A DNA stretch of 64,000 bases, from assembly GCF_001529295.1 (NCBI RefSeq), contig NZ_LLWK01000038.1:62001-126000 (forward strand). Reading direction: 5' to 3'. This document shows positions 35,566 through 44,410 of this stretch, one piece after another. This DNA is from Flavobacterium sp. TAB 87 (GTDB lineage Bacteria > Bacteroidota > Bacteroidia > Flavobacteriales > Flavobacteriaceae). The notes below the pieces were generated by a model. That model had not been told where the DNA came from. It saw only the letters and a list, made by a program, of their open reading frames with translations, and made no database searches. Position 1 is the first letter of the stretch. Every line of letters starts with the position of its first letter. The translations under genes were made by a program, and so were the position numbers.

Positions 35566-37029
35566 ATGCTAAAGCAATTTTTAAATTTAAAATTATCACA
35601 GAAATTATCTCCACAGCAAATTCAGCTGATGAAGCTAATTCAATTGCCTACGCAAGCTTTTGAGCAACGTCTGCTGGAAGAAATGAATGAAAATCCAGCT
35701 TTAGAAGCAGGAAAAGAAGACGAATACGATGCTGAAGATGAATTTGCTAATGAAGAGTTTGATGATTACGATGAGTCGGAATCTGAACGAATCGAGGCGG
35801 AAGACATTAACATCGATGATTATTTGAGCGATGACGACACGCCCGATTATAAAACGCAAGTCAATAATTACAGCGAAGACGAAGATCGTGAGATGCCGTA
35901 TGCAGCGCCAATTAGTTTTCATCAAGATTTAATCAATCAGTTGAATACTTTTATTCTGAACGACGAAGAACGAGAAATTGCTGAATTTTTAGTGGGCAGC
36001 ATCGACGACATGGGTTACATAAGACGCAGTGTTCCTGACATTGTGGATGATATGGCATTTACCCAAGGTATTTATACCGATGAGAAAATGGTCGAACGCA
36101 TGATGCAAGTTATACATGAACTAGAGCCTTCGGGTGTTGGTGCACGCGATTTGCAAGAATGTTTGTTGTTGCAATTGAAGCATAAAACACCTACGGAATC
36201 TGTTGATTTAGCGTACGACATTATCGAAAATCAGTTTGATGCTTTTACCAAAAAGCATTATGATAAATTGATGCAGAAATATAATATTTCGAATGATCAG
36301 CTTAAAAAAGCAGTGCACGAAATAGAGCGATTGAATCCAAAGCCAGGCGGATCATTTACAGGAAACAATAAAGTGACTGAAAATGTGGTTCCCGATTTTG
36401 CTATTCGTATTGTAGAAGGTGAATTGGAATTGTCTTTAAACGGTCGAAATGCACCGACTTTGCACGTTTCTAAAGATTATCAAGAAATGATGCAAACGTA
36501 TAAAGTATCTAAAGATAAATCGGCCGATCAAAAAGATGCGGTGCAATTTATCAAACAAAAATTAGATTCGGCCAAATGGTTTATCGATGCAATTCGACAG
36601 CGCCAAGAAACACTTTTTGTAACGATGAATGCCATTATGCATTATCAAGAAGAATTTTTCTTAGAAGGCGACGAAACCAAACTGCGACCAATGATTCTGA
36701 AAGACATTGCCGATTTGGTTGGCTTGGACATCTCGACGATTTCTCGAGTGGCCAACAGCAAATACGTAGAAACTCCGTATGGAACTAAATTAATTAAAGA
36801 GTTTTTCTCTGAATCGATGAAAAATGATCAAGGAGAAGACGTTTCGACTTTAGAAATTAAAAAGATTTTGCAAAATACGATTGAGGAAGAGGACAAACAA
36901 AAACCGTTACCTGACGATCAATTGGCTGAAATTTTAAAAGAAAAAGGCTATCCAATTGCGCGAAGAACTATAGCCAAATACCGAGAACAACTTGATATTC
37001 CGGTAGCCAGAATGCGAAAGAAAATTTAA
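35566..37029 (+). CDS. rpoN: RNA polymerase sigma-54 factor
   Basis: The 487-residue protein has all three regions of sigma-54: the Gln/Leu-rich activator-contact region (LSQKLSPQQIQLMKLIQLP, residues 9-27), a long acidic linker (about 45-115), the core-binding domain, a helix-turn-helix with DISTISRVANSKYVETPYG, and the C-terminal RpoN box ARRTIAKYRE that reads the -24 promoter element. Sigma-54 needs an AAA+ activator; a plausible one is encoded at 57125-58462. It follows asnS closely, and a terminator shared with tdk ends it. Confidence 0.97.
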   Translation: MLKQFLNLKLSQKLSPQQIQLMKLIQLPTQAFEQRLLEEMNENPALEAGKEDEYDAEDEFANEEFDDYDESESERIEAEDINIDDYLSDDDTPDYKTQVNNYSEDEDREMPYAAPISFHQDLINQLNTFILNDEEREIAEFLVGSIDDMGYIRRSVPDIVDDMAFTQGIYTDEKMVERMMQVIHELEPSGVGARDLQECLLLQLKHKTPTESVDLAYDIIENQFDAFTKKHYDKLMQKYNISNDQLKKAVHEIERLNPKPGGSFTGNNKVTENVVPDFAIRIVEGELELSLNGRNAPTLHVSKDYQEMMQTYKVSKDKSADQKDAVQFIKQKLDSAKWFIDAIRQRQETLFVTMNAIMHYQEEFFLEGDETKLRPMILKDIADLVGLDISTISRVANSKYVETPYGTKLIKEFFSESMKNDQGEDVSTLEIKKILQNTIEEEDKQKPLPDDQLAEILKEKGYPIARRTIAKYREQLDIPVARMRKKI

Positions 37030-37039
37030 AACACATAAA

Positions 37040-37073
37040 AAAAGAGATAAACCAATTACCAGTTTATCTCTTT
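37040..37073 (+). terminator. Bidirectional terminator between rpoN and tdk
   Basis: AAAGAGATAAA pairs with TTTATCTCTTT around a loop of about 12 nt, with A and T runs on the two sides, serving both convergent genes. Confidence 0.85.
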
Positions 37074-37093
37074 TTTGTTTAAAGTAAGTACTT

Positions 37094-37684
37094 CTATTTC
37101 TCTTTATTCTTTTTCATAGCATTAAAATAGGCGGCACGGCTCAAAGGCTCGTACTCTTCGGTTTCGCCTAGCATCACCAATTTATCACTGTCGGTTTTTC
37201 TAAAACTATAATTGGCTAAATTTCCGGTTCTCGTGCAAACAGCATGTACTTTGGTCACATATTCTGCCGTTGCCATTAAAGCAGGCATGGGTCCGAACGG
37301 ATTTCCTTTAAAATCCATATCCAAACCCGCAACAATTACCCGAATACCTTGATTAGCCAAATCGTTGCAAACGGTCACAATTTCATCATCAAAAAACTGC
37401 GCTTCGTCAATTCCGACCACGTCACAGCCTTGCGCTAGAATAGCAATATTGGCAGCGGCAGGTACGGGAGTAGAACGAAATTCATTAGAATCGTGAGACA
37501 CTACCATCTCGTCATGATATCGGGTATCTATGGCTGGTTTAAAAATTTCGACACGTTGTTTGGCAAATTGAGCGCGCTTTAATCGTCGAATTAACTCTTC
37601 GGTTTTACCCGAAAACATTGAGCCACAAATGACTTCAATCCAACCAAACTGTTCTTTGTGATTTACTGTATTTTCGAGAAACAT
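37094..37684 (-). CDS. tdk: Thymidine kinase
   Basis: A 196-residue type II (TK1-like) thymidine kinase of the salvage pathway. P-loop [14 protein letters not shown] (residues 21-34), the DEAQFF segment with the catalytic Glu region, and the lasso-type region near [15 protein letters not shown] are visible. The zinc site usual in this family is lost: where CxxC is expected the sequence reads AVCTRTG, and the second pair is replaced by LSRAAY. I believe this is common in Bacteroidota homologues, so the enzyme is probably active. Confidence 0.93.
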   Translation of the reverse strand: MFLENTVNHKEQFGWIEVICGSMFSGKTEELIRRLKRAQFAKQRVEIFKPAIDTRYHDEMVVSHDSNEFRSTPVPAAANIAILAQGCDVVGIDEAQFFDDEIVTVCNDLANQGIRVIVAGLDMDFKGNPFGPMPALMATAEYVTKVHAVCTRTGNLANYSFRKTDSDKLVMLGETEEYEPLSRAAYFNAMKKNKEK

Positions 37685-37922
37685 TTTGTATTTTTCTAGC
37701 TTTAAAAATGAATAGTTTTTATTACTTTGTACTGGTAATAATTGGAGCTAAAAATAGTCTGTTTTTAGGCTTTTTCAAAAGTAGAAAATTTTTATCAAAT
37801 CGAAGATTCGCAAACACTTATTTCGAGAAATAAAAAGTAAATCCGCAATCTTAATAGTACAATACATTCACAAAAAAACATTTTTTTAGCAAACTACGCT
37901 ACTCACTATAATTTTATCTGAT

Positions 37923-39083
37923 ATGAAAAAGAAATTGGAAGCCGAATTAATCAGCATTGCACATCGTATTTTAAAGCTTACAAATAAATCCGACATCAAC
38001 CAATTGTATTTGGAAACACAAAAATTATATGAAAAATTAGCTGTTTTAAAATTCGTCGATGACAATTTTGATAGTGCAAAACCAACTATTGGCCGCGCAG
38101 CAATTGTCTCTCAAATCGAAGAGGCTTTTACAAATGAAACCATCGCACTACAAGCTTCTACAATGGAAGCGCCACTGGCAGCTGAAACGATCATTTTAGA
38201 AGAAACAACAGCGTCAAATGATGCAGCTGTACTACAAACTTCTATTCACAATGAGCCAATTGTAGAGGATCAAATTGCAGAAGAACCATTAGCAGAAGAA
38301 CCATTAGCAGAAGAACCATTAGCAGAAGAACCATTAGCAGAAGAAATTAGCACTGAAGAAGCAATTGTTGCTGAAGTAATGGCTGCAGAAGTACATTATG
38401 AATCAACAATCGATGAAGAACTTATCGCTGAAGAACCTGAGGTTTTGGTTTCTGAAATATATCAAGAAGAAGAGGCTAAAACGGCTGCATCCGAATACAA
38501 TGATGATGCGATTTCTTTATTGAATGATGAGGAAAAGAAGGCAATAGAAAGAGTTACTGAAACCAGTTTTAGCGATTTTACGCCTGCTTTTGAGTTAGAT
38601 AATGAAGACGAAGAGGACGAAGAGATTGCGATCATTGAAGAACCGAAGAGAAACAAACCATCGGAAGCCGTTCAAATTTCTTTTGAAGATTTAATGGGCA
38701 TTAATTATGTTGAAACTCAATTTGTAAAAGTAGATGATGTTTCTTTTGTATCTGCTCCAAAAATTACCGAATTTAAAGAAAAGAAAGAAGAGCAAGAAGT
38801 TGCTGTTTTAGAAAAAGCGGAACCGAAAGCAATGTCTTTAAACGATAGACTTTCCAAAGGAATTCATATTGATTTAAACGATCGTTTGGCTTTTACGAAA
38901 CATCTTTTTGGCAACAGTCCAGAAGATTACAATCGTGTTTTAAATCAATTAATCACTTTTGACACATTTGGCGAAACGAGACAATTTATAGAAGATATGG
39001 TTAAGCCAGACTACAACAATTGGGATGGCAAAGACGATTACGCCCATCGTTTTATGGAAATTCTAGAAAAGAAATTTCTGTAA
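37923..39083 (+). CDS. Acidic repeat-containing protein of unknown function
   Basis: The 386-residue protein has a helical N-terminus (1-65, KKKLEAELISIAHRILKL), a long highly acidic low-complexity middle (about 80-260) and a conserved-looking C-terminus (about 300-386) with LNDRLAFTKHLFGNSPEDYNRVLNQL. No signal peptide or helix of membrane type is present, so it is probably cytoplasmic. Residues 119-138 are four copies of AEEPL encoded by a perfect 15-bp tandem repeat. Homologues seem limited to flavobacteria. It lies 75 bp before rsmI in the same direction. No function can be assigned. Confidence 0.75.
   Translation: MKKKLEAELISIAHRILKLTNKSDINQLYLETQKLYEKLAVLKFVDDNFDSAKPTIGRAAIVSQIEEAFTNETIALQASTMEAPLAAETIILEETTASNDAAVLQTSIHNEPIVEDQIAEEPLAEEPLAEEPLAEEPLAEEISTEEAIVAEVMAAEVHYESTIDEELIAEEPEVLVSEIYQEEEAKTAASEYNDDAISLLNDEEKKAIERVTETSFSDFTPAFELDNEDEEDEEIAIIEEPKRNKPSEAVQISFEDLMGINYVETQFVKVDDVSFVSAPKITEFKEKKEEQEVAVLEKAEPKAMSLNDRLSKGIHIDLNDRLAFTKHLFGNSPEDYNRVLNQLITFDTFGETRQFIEDMVKPDYNNWDGKDDYAHRFMEILEKKFL
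38277..38336 (+). repeat. 15-bp tandem repeat inside the acidic protein gene
   Basis: Four perfect copies of GCAGAAGAACCATTA, plus a 9-bp start of a fifth. The unit is a multiple of three, so copy-number changes alter protein length without shifting the frame. Confidence 0.95.
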
Positions 39084-39157
39084 ATTTTAATAACACGTAC
39101 TATCGATTGCGCTCAAAACGACGCATTACTATAAAATAAACTTTAGCTGCTGATTTT

Positions 39158-39916
39158 ATGTCCAAATTATATATCGTTCCAACACCCATTGGCAACCTCG
39201 AAGACATGACTTTTCGTGCCATTCGGATTTTGAAAGAAGCTGATTTAATTTTGGCAGAAGATACCCGAACAAGCGGAAAATTATTAAAACATTTTGAGAT
39301 TGGTACACACATGTACAGTCATCACATGCACAACGAACACAAAACCACCGAGAATTTAATCTCCCGTTTGCAAGGTGGCGAAACCATTGCTTTGATTTCA
39401 GATGCGGGAACTCCTGCAATTTCAGATCCTGGTTTTTTATTGACGCGCGCCTGCATCGAAAATAAAATTGAAGTGGAATGTTTGCCTGGCGCAACAGCTT
39501 TTGTACCTGCTTTGGTCAATAGTGGTTTACCCAACGATAAATTTATTTTTGAAGGTTTCTTACCTGACAAAAAAGGCCGACAAACTCGTTTTTTGGCTTT
39601 AGCCGAAGAAACACGTACGATGATATTGTATGTTTCTCCGCATAAATTACTAAAAACATTGGTTGAATTTGTGACTTATTTTGGAGCAGAAAGACCCATT
39701 TGTGTGTGTCGGGAATTGTCAAAAATGCACGAAGAAAATGTTCGTGGAACGGTTGTAGAAGTATTAGCTCATTTTGAAAAAATTGCACCAAGAGGAGAAA
39801 TTGTGGTTGTGATTGGTGGAAAACCAATTGTTAAAGAACCAAAAAGATCGAAATTCTCAAAAGACGAGAAAGAAGAAGAAGAAGAAGAAGAAGAAGAAGA
39901 AGAAGAAGAAGCATGA
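39158..39916 (+). CDS. rsmI: 16S rRNA (cytidine-1402-2'-O)-methyltransferase
   Basis: RsmI adds the 2'-O-methyl group to C1402 in the ribosomal decoding centre. The 252-residue protein has the tetrapyrrole-methylase fold with IVPTPIGNLEDMT, AEDTRTSGKLLKHF, ALISDAGTPAISDPGF and LPGATAFVPAL, all diagnostic. The C-terminus is unusual: the protein ends with 13 Glu residues and one Ala, coded by a pure GAA microsatellite. The stop overlaps the next start (ATGA), so translation is coupled to the amine oxidase gene. Confidence 0.95.
   Translation: MSKLYIVPTPIGNLEDMTFRAIRILKEADLILAEDTRTSGKLLKHFEIGTHMYSHHMHNEHKTTENLISRLQGGETIALISDAGTPAISDPGFLLTRACIENKIEVECLPGATAFVPALVNSGLPNDKFIFEGFLPDKKGRQTRFLALAEETRTMILYVSPHKLLKTLVEFVTYFGAERPICVCRELSKMHEENVRGTVVEVLAHFEKIAPRGEIVVVIGGKPIVKEPKRSKFSKDEKEEEEEEEEEEEEEA
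39872..39910 (+). repeat. GAA trinucleotide microsatellite at the 3' end of rsmI
   Basis: Thirteen uninterrupted GAA units encode a poly-Glu tail immediately before the last Ala codon and the ATGA overlap. Slippage by whole units keeps the frame, whereas loss of single bases would disturb the stop and the coupling. Confidence 0.95.
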
Positions 39917-40980
39917 GCGAAACAAAAATAACAATCATCGGTGCCGGTTTATCGGGTTTAATGAGTGCTTATTTGTTGCAAAAAAAAGGCTATGAAGTCA
40001 CTATTTTAGAAGCTGACACTCGAAGTGGCGGTCGAATTGAAACCTTGACGGGAGCAACTGGAGCAACTATGGAAATGGGCGCTACGTGGTTCAGTAAACC
40101 ACACCAGAATCTTATCGCGCTATTGGAGGAATTCAACATTCCTTATTTTAAGCAGCACACACAAGGCATCTCTCTATTCGAAACAATGTCTTTTGTCCCA
40201 CCTCAAAAATTTGAAATTTCAGATGCCGAAGAGCCCTCTTACCGCATAGTTGGTGGCACGGCAAAATTGATTGAGAAATTGGTACAGGAAGTTGGCATTC
40301 AAAATATCATAACCAACTCGAAAGTAACTTCCATAAAAGAAATGGACGGCTATTTGGAAATTACCACTGCTGACGGAATTACCTCTAAAGCATCAAAAGT
40401 CATCAGTACTTTGCCTCCACATTTGTTAGTGCAAACTATTGGTTTCGAACCTCAACTGCCTGAATCAATTGAAAAACTAGCTAAGAAAACACATACTTGG
40501 ATGGGAGAATCCATCAAATTTTCGGTTGAATATGCCACGCCTTTTTGGAGAACAAATAATTATTCGGGTACACTTTTTAGCCAAGCAAGTATTATTCAAG
40601 AAATGTACGATCACAGCACTTTTGACCACAATGGATATGCTTTAAAAGGATTTTTAAATGGTGGCACACATGCTTTGTCTCGCGAAGAGCGAAAAGAAAA
40701 AGTGATGTTGCAATTGACTAAATTATTTGGTACTGAAGCAAACAACTATGTCGATTATCATGAAAAAGTATGGCGTGACGAACCTTTAACATTTTTCCCT
40801 TACGAACAATTACTCATGGGTCATGAAAACAATGGCCATCCAAATTATAAAAATATATTTTTAAACGGTAAATTATTCATTTCTGGATCAGAAACTGCTT
40901 CTCAAAACCCAGGTTATATGGAAGGATCAATCGTTGCAGCAAAAGAAATTGCCGCTCAATTTTTAAAAAAAATAAAATGA
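39913..40980 (+). CDS. FAD-dependent amine oxidase family protein
   Basis: The 355-residue flavoprotein begins with the dinucleotide-binding motif IIGAGLSGLMSAYLLQKKG and EADTRSGGRI (residues 7-45), the hallmark of monoamine oxidase-type flavoproteins. It ends with the second FAD contact GSETASQNPGYMEGSIVAAK. There is no signal peptide. The substrate is not apparent: members oxidise amines, protoporphyrinogen or carotenoid intermediates. Both ends overlap neighbours by 4 bp (ATGA), so rsmI, this gene and the HopJ-like gene form a coupled operon. Confidence 0.85.
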   Translation: MSETKITIIGAGLSGLMSAYLLQKKGYEVTILEADTRSGGRIETLTGATGATMEMGATWFSKPHQNLIALLEEFNIPYFKQHTQGISLFETMSFVPPQKFEISDAEEPSYRIVGGTAKLIEKLVQEVGIQNIITNSKVTSIKEMDGYLEITTADGITSKASKVISTLPPHLLVQTIGFEPQLPESIEKLAKKTHTWMGESIKFSVEYATPFWRTNNYSGTLFSQASIIQEMYDHSTFDHNGYALKGFLNGGTHALSREERKEKVMLQLTKLFGTEANNYVDYHEKVWRDEPLTFFPYEQLLMGHENNGHPNYKNIFLNGKLFISGSETASQNPGYMEGSIVAAKEIAAQFLKKIK

Positions 40981-41321
40981 ACTTAACTGCTTTTTTAGAA
41001 AAATTACATCAAACGCCCGAAGCAATTATCTTTTCAGAAACCATTGCAGTAATTGAGGACAATTATACCTTCGCTCCTACTGCTTTCGAAAATGGAACGC
41101 TGCACAATGCTGCTGGCGAAAACAATGGTTCTTGTAAATTGTTCGCCTTTGCCGAAATTCAAAATTTATCTGCAGCTGCAACTTTATCTTGCTTTGGCGC
41201 TTACTATTACGAAGAAGTACTGAAAGATCCAGAAGGAAGCAACCACCAAAACATTCGTAATTTTATGAAAACAGGCTGGGACGGAATTGCATTTTACGGA
41301 AGTGCGTTGGAAGCAAAATAG
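40977..41321 (+). CDS. HopJ family protein
   Basis: A 114-residue protein matching the HopJ type III effector family by length and by FSETIAVIEDNYTF, FENGTLHNAAGENNGSCKLFAF and the late NIRNFMKTGWDGIAF. The family was named from a Pseudomonas effector, but members occur in many bacteria without type III secretion, including flavobacteria, and no secretion gene is nearby; an effector role is not supported here. It overlaps the amine oxidase gene by 4 bp. Confidence 0.85.
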   Translation: MNLTAFLEKLHQTPEAIIFSETIAVIEDNYTFAPTAFENGTLHNAAGENNGSCKLFAFAEIQNLSAAATLSCFGAYYYEEVLKDPEGSNHQNIRNFMKTGWDGIAFYGSALEAK

Positions 41322-41429
41322 CAATATAACGCGTCTAATCTATTGATTTTCAATACATAAAATTAGCTTGCTTAAAAATATTGGATTTCTTATATTGAAA
41401 TAAAACATACATCCTTAATTAAATATCAG

Positions 41430-43124
41430 ATGCGTTGGAGCTTAAAACCAAAACCTGCTGCAGATAAAATCAAACATTTAGCGGAAGCGTTAAATGTAGA
41501 AAGTTTTGTAGCGCAACTTTTGATTCAGCGTGGCATTGAAACTTTTGATGAAGCGCGCGATTTTTTTCGGCCTTCCTTGGCCCATTTGCACGATCCATAT
41601 TTAATGAAAGATATGGATAAAGCAGTGGAACGTATCGAAATTGCCATTGCCAATAATGAGAATATATTGGTTTTTGGGGACTACGATGTCGATGGTACCA
41701 CGGCCGTATCTTTGGTTTCTTCCTATTTAAAAATGCATTATCCCAATGTTGCGACCTACATTCCAGATCGCTATGCCGAAGGATATGGTATTTCGTTTAT
41801 GGGAATTGATTTTGCCGACGACAATGAATTTTCTTTAATAATCGCTTTAGATTGTGGTATCAAATCAATTGAACATGTCGCCTACGCGAAAGCAAAAAAT
41901 ATCGACTTTATCATTTGTGACCACCACAGACCAGGAGCAACATTGCCTGATGCTATCGCGGTTTTAGACCCCAAGCGAAGTGATTGTAGTTATCCTTATG
42001 ACGAATTGTGTGGTTGTGGCGTTGGCTTTAAACTCATACAAGCTTTAGGTCAAAACAGAAATGAAACTATTGAAGATTTAGCGCCGTTTTTAGATTTAGT
42101 AGCGACTGCAATTGCCGCAGATATCGTTCCGATGACTGGCGAAAATCGAGTATTGGCCTACTTCGGATTGCAGGTAATCAATTCAAATCCTCGTCCAGGT
42201 ATAAAAGCTTTAATTCATCAAGTAAAAAAGAAAACACTCGAAATTACCGATGTTGTTTTTATCATTGCTCCGCGGATAAATGCTGCAGGACGCATAAAGC
42301 ATGGCAATCATGCGGTTGAATTGTTAACCGAATTTGATTTTGAACAAGCACAACAATTTGCTTCTGAAATTGAAAAATACAATGCCGACAGAAAAGATTT
42401 AGACAAACTAATAACCAAAGAAGCGTTAAGTCAAATCATCGATAATGAAGAGGAAGAACGATTTTCTACTGTGGTTTTTCAACACGATTGGCACAAAGGC
42501 GTTATCGGAATTGTGGCCTCTAGATTAATAGAAAATTATTACCGTCCGACCTTGGTCTTTACGCAAAGCGGAGACAAATATGCTGCTTCTGCCCGTTCGG
42601 TAAAAGGCTTTGACGTTTATAATGCACTTGAAGCTTGCTCGGAACATTTAGAACAATTTGGTGGTCACATGTATGCAGCCGGAATGACTTTAAACCCAGA
42701 AAAGTATTTAGATTTTAAAAATGCATTCGAAATAGAAGTAGAAAAAACGATACTTCCTGAAATGCTACAGCCCGAAATAGAAATCGATGCAGCAATTGAT
42801 TTTAACGAAATCACGCCCAAATTAATTCGGATTTTAAAACAATTTGAACCTTTTGGTCCGCTCAATATGACGCCAATATTTATGACATCAGAAGTTGTCG
42901 ATACGGGTTACGCAAAAACATTAGGTACAGCAGATGAACATTTGCGTTTGTTCGCCAAACAAGAAAATTCTAGTGGTGTGGCGGCAATTGGTTTTGGATT
43001 GGGTAAGAAATTTAATTTAATAAGCCAACAAAAAAAGTTTCAAATCGCTTACACTATAGGCGAAAATGAATGGAATGATAAAATTTCTACACAATTGATG
43101 TTAAAAGATATTAAAGCGCAATGA
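41430..43124 (+). CDS. recJ: Single-stranded-DNA-specific exonuclease RecJ
   Basis: The 564-residue 5'-3' exonuclease acts in recombination and mismatch repair. The DHH phosphoesterase motifs are intact: VFGDYDVDGTTAV (near residue 80), ALDCGIKS, FIICDHHRPGATLPDA (DHH) and the DHHA1 motif GGHMYAAGMTL. The OB-fold region lies at the C-terminus. It overlaps the downstream MFS gene by 4 bp (ATGA). Confidence 0.96.
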   Translation: MRWSLKPKPAADKIKHLAEALNVESFVAQLLIQRGIETFDEARDFFRPSLAHLHDPYLMKDMDKAVERIEIAIANNENILVFGDYDVDGTTAVSLVSSYLKMHYPNVATYIPDRYAEGYGISFMGIDFADDNEFSLIIALDCGIKSIEHVAYAKAKNIDFIICDHHRPGATLPDAIAVLDPKRSDCSYPYDELCGCGVGFKLIQALGQNRNETIEDLAPFLDLVATAIAADIVPMTGENRVLAYFGLQVINSNPRPGIKALIHQVKKKTLEITDVVFIIAPRINAAGRIKHGNHAVELLTEFDFEQAQQFASEIEKYNADRKDLDKLITKEALSQIIDNEEEERFSTVVFQHDWHKGVIGIVASRLIENYYRPTLVFTQSGDKYAASARSVKGFDVYNALEACSEHLEQFGGHMYAAGMTLNPEKYLDFKNAFEIEVEKTILPEMLQPEIEIDAAIDFNEITPKLIRILKQFEPFGPLNMTPIFMTSEVVDTGYAKTLGTADEHLRLFAKQENSSGVAAIGFGLGKKFNLISQQKKFQIAYTIGENEWNDKISTQLMLKDIKAQ

Positions 43125-44398
43125 ATCAGCCAACTATAAAAAAAGACCCCTACGCAGCACTTCGTTTCAAAGAATTTAATACATTTTTATTGGTGCGTTT
43201 TGCTATGGTCTTTGCGTGGTCCATGCAATTTATTGTAATCGAATGGGAAGTATACAGTTTGACTAAAAACCCGCTTTCTTTAGGACTTATTGGTTTAATG
43301 GAAGTAATTCCCGCCGTCGGTATGGCATTGTTTGCAGGTCATATTGTGGATCAAAGGGAGAAAAAAGGATTGTTGCTGAAATGTATTTTGGGATTCTCTG
43401 TCATTAGTTTTGGCTTGTTTTTGTTGACTTGGCCTGTTGTGATTGAAGGTTATTCACAAAATACTGTTTTATATTCGATTTACTTTTTGGTTTTCCTTGG
43501 CGGATTGGTTCGTGCGTTTTTAGGACCTACCATTTTTTCGCTATTGTCATTATTAGTTCCAAAAAAAGTATATCCAAACGCTGCAACTTGGAGCAGTTCT
43601 GTTTGGCAAATTGGTGCCGTTTTAGGACCTGCAATCGCTGGTTTTTCAATCAATTGGATTGGTGTACACTGGTCCATGTGCGCTGTTTTTGGATTTTCTG
43701 TTCTGGCACTCTTAGCCTTAACCCAAATTACTACCAAACCAATTTTGAATCCTAAAATTGGAGAGCCCGTAATGGATAGTTTAAAAGAAGGACTTAAATT
43801 TGTGTATCACAACAAAACTATTTTGGGAGTGATTAGCTTGGATATGTTTGCAGTTTTATTTGGTGGAGCTGTTGCTTTGCTACCAATTTACGCCCAGGAT
43901 ATTTTGAAAGTTGGCCCTGAAGGTTTTGGAGTATTACGTGCCGCGCCCGCTGTTGGCTCTTTCTTAATGATTTTAATATCTGCTTATGTTCCTTTGTATA
44001 AAAAAGCCGGAATGAAACTCTTGGTCGCTATTTTTGTTTTTGGTCTGTGTATTATTGTCTTTGGCGTTTCTACTATTTTCTGGATCTCTGTCATAGCACT
44101 GTTTTTAAGTGGTGTCGCTGATGGCATTTCAGTGGTTATTCGTCAAACTATTTTACAACTAAAAACGCCAGACCACATGCGCGGACGCGTTTCTTCTGTG
44201 AACTCGATGTTCGTTGGCTCGTCCAATGAATTAGGTGCTTTTGAAAGTGGTTTAGCAGCAAAATTAATGGGAACTGTAACTTCTGTAGTTTTTGGAGGAA
44301 CCATGACGCTACTCACCGTAGTTTTGACTGGATGGAAAACACCAATTCCGCAGTTGGACCTTCAAAAAGATATGGATGCCAATAATGACGACGCTTAA
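43121..44398 (+). CDS. MFS transporter
   Basis: A 425-residue major facilitator with about 11-12 hydrophobic helices. The loop after helix 2 has GHIVDQREKKGLLLK, a loose form of the MFS loop motif, and helix 5 has VWQIGAVLGPAIAG. It resembles the enterobactin-exporter-like (EntS, MFS_3) branch, so it is probably an exporter. Genes for siderophore synthesis are not nearby. Translation is coupled to recJ by a 4-bp overlap; a rhodanese gene follows 12 bp downstream. Confidence 0.85.
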   Translation: MNQPTIKKDPYAALRFKEFNTFLLVRFAMVFAWSMQFIVIEWEVYSLTKNPLSLGLIGLMEVIPAVGMALFAGHIVDQREKKGLLLKCILGFSVISFGLFLLTWPVVIEGYSQNTVLYSIYFLVFLGGLVRAFLGPTIFSLLSLLVPKKVYPNAATWSSSVWQIGAVLGPAIAGFSINWIGVHWSMCAVFGFSVLALLALTQITTKPILNPKIGEPVMDSLKEGLKFVYHNKTILGVISLDMFAVLFGGAVALLPIYAQDILKVGPEGFGVLRAAPAVGSFLMILISAYVPLYKKAGMKLLVAIFVFGLCIIVFGVSTIFWISVIALFLSGVADGISVVIRQTILQLKTPDHMRGRVSSVNSMFVGSSNELGAFESGLAAKLMGTVTSVVFGGTMTLLTVVLTGWKTPIPQLDLQKDMDANNDDA

Positions 44399-44410
44399 AA
44401 ATATAAAAAA

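Noticed and set aside
37923..39083. Tandem repeats taken as a CRISPR array
   Set aside because: The 15-bp units are directly adjacent without spacers and lie in frame within a coding region; no cas genes are present.
39813..39995. Lys-rich frame over the GAA microsatellite
   Set aside because: It reads the GAA repeat in another frame (AAG units); no promoter or ribosome binding site of its own.
40977..41321. Type III secreted effector
   Set aside because: The family name reflects one Pseudomonas member; there is no type III system in the window and the gene is coupled to housekeeping genes.
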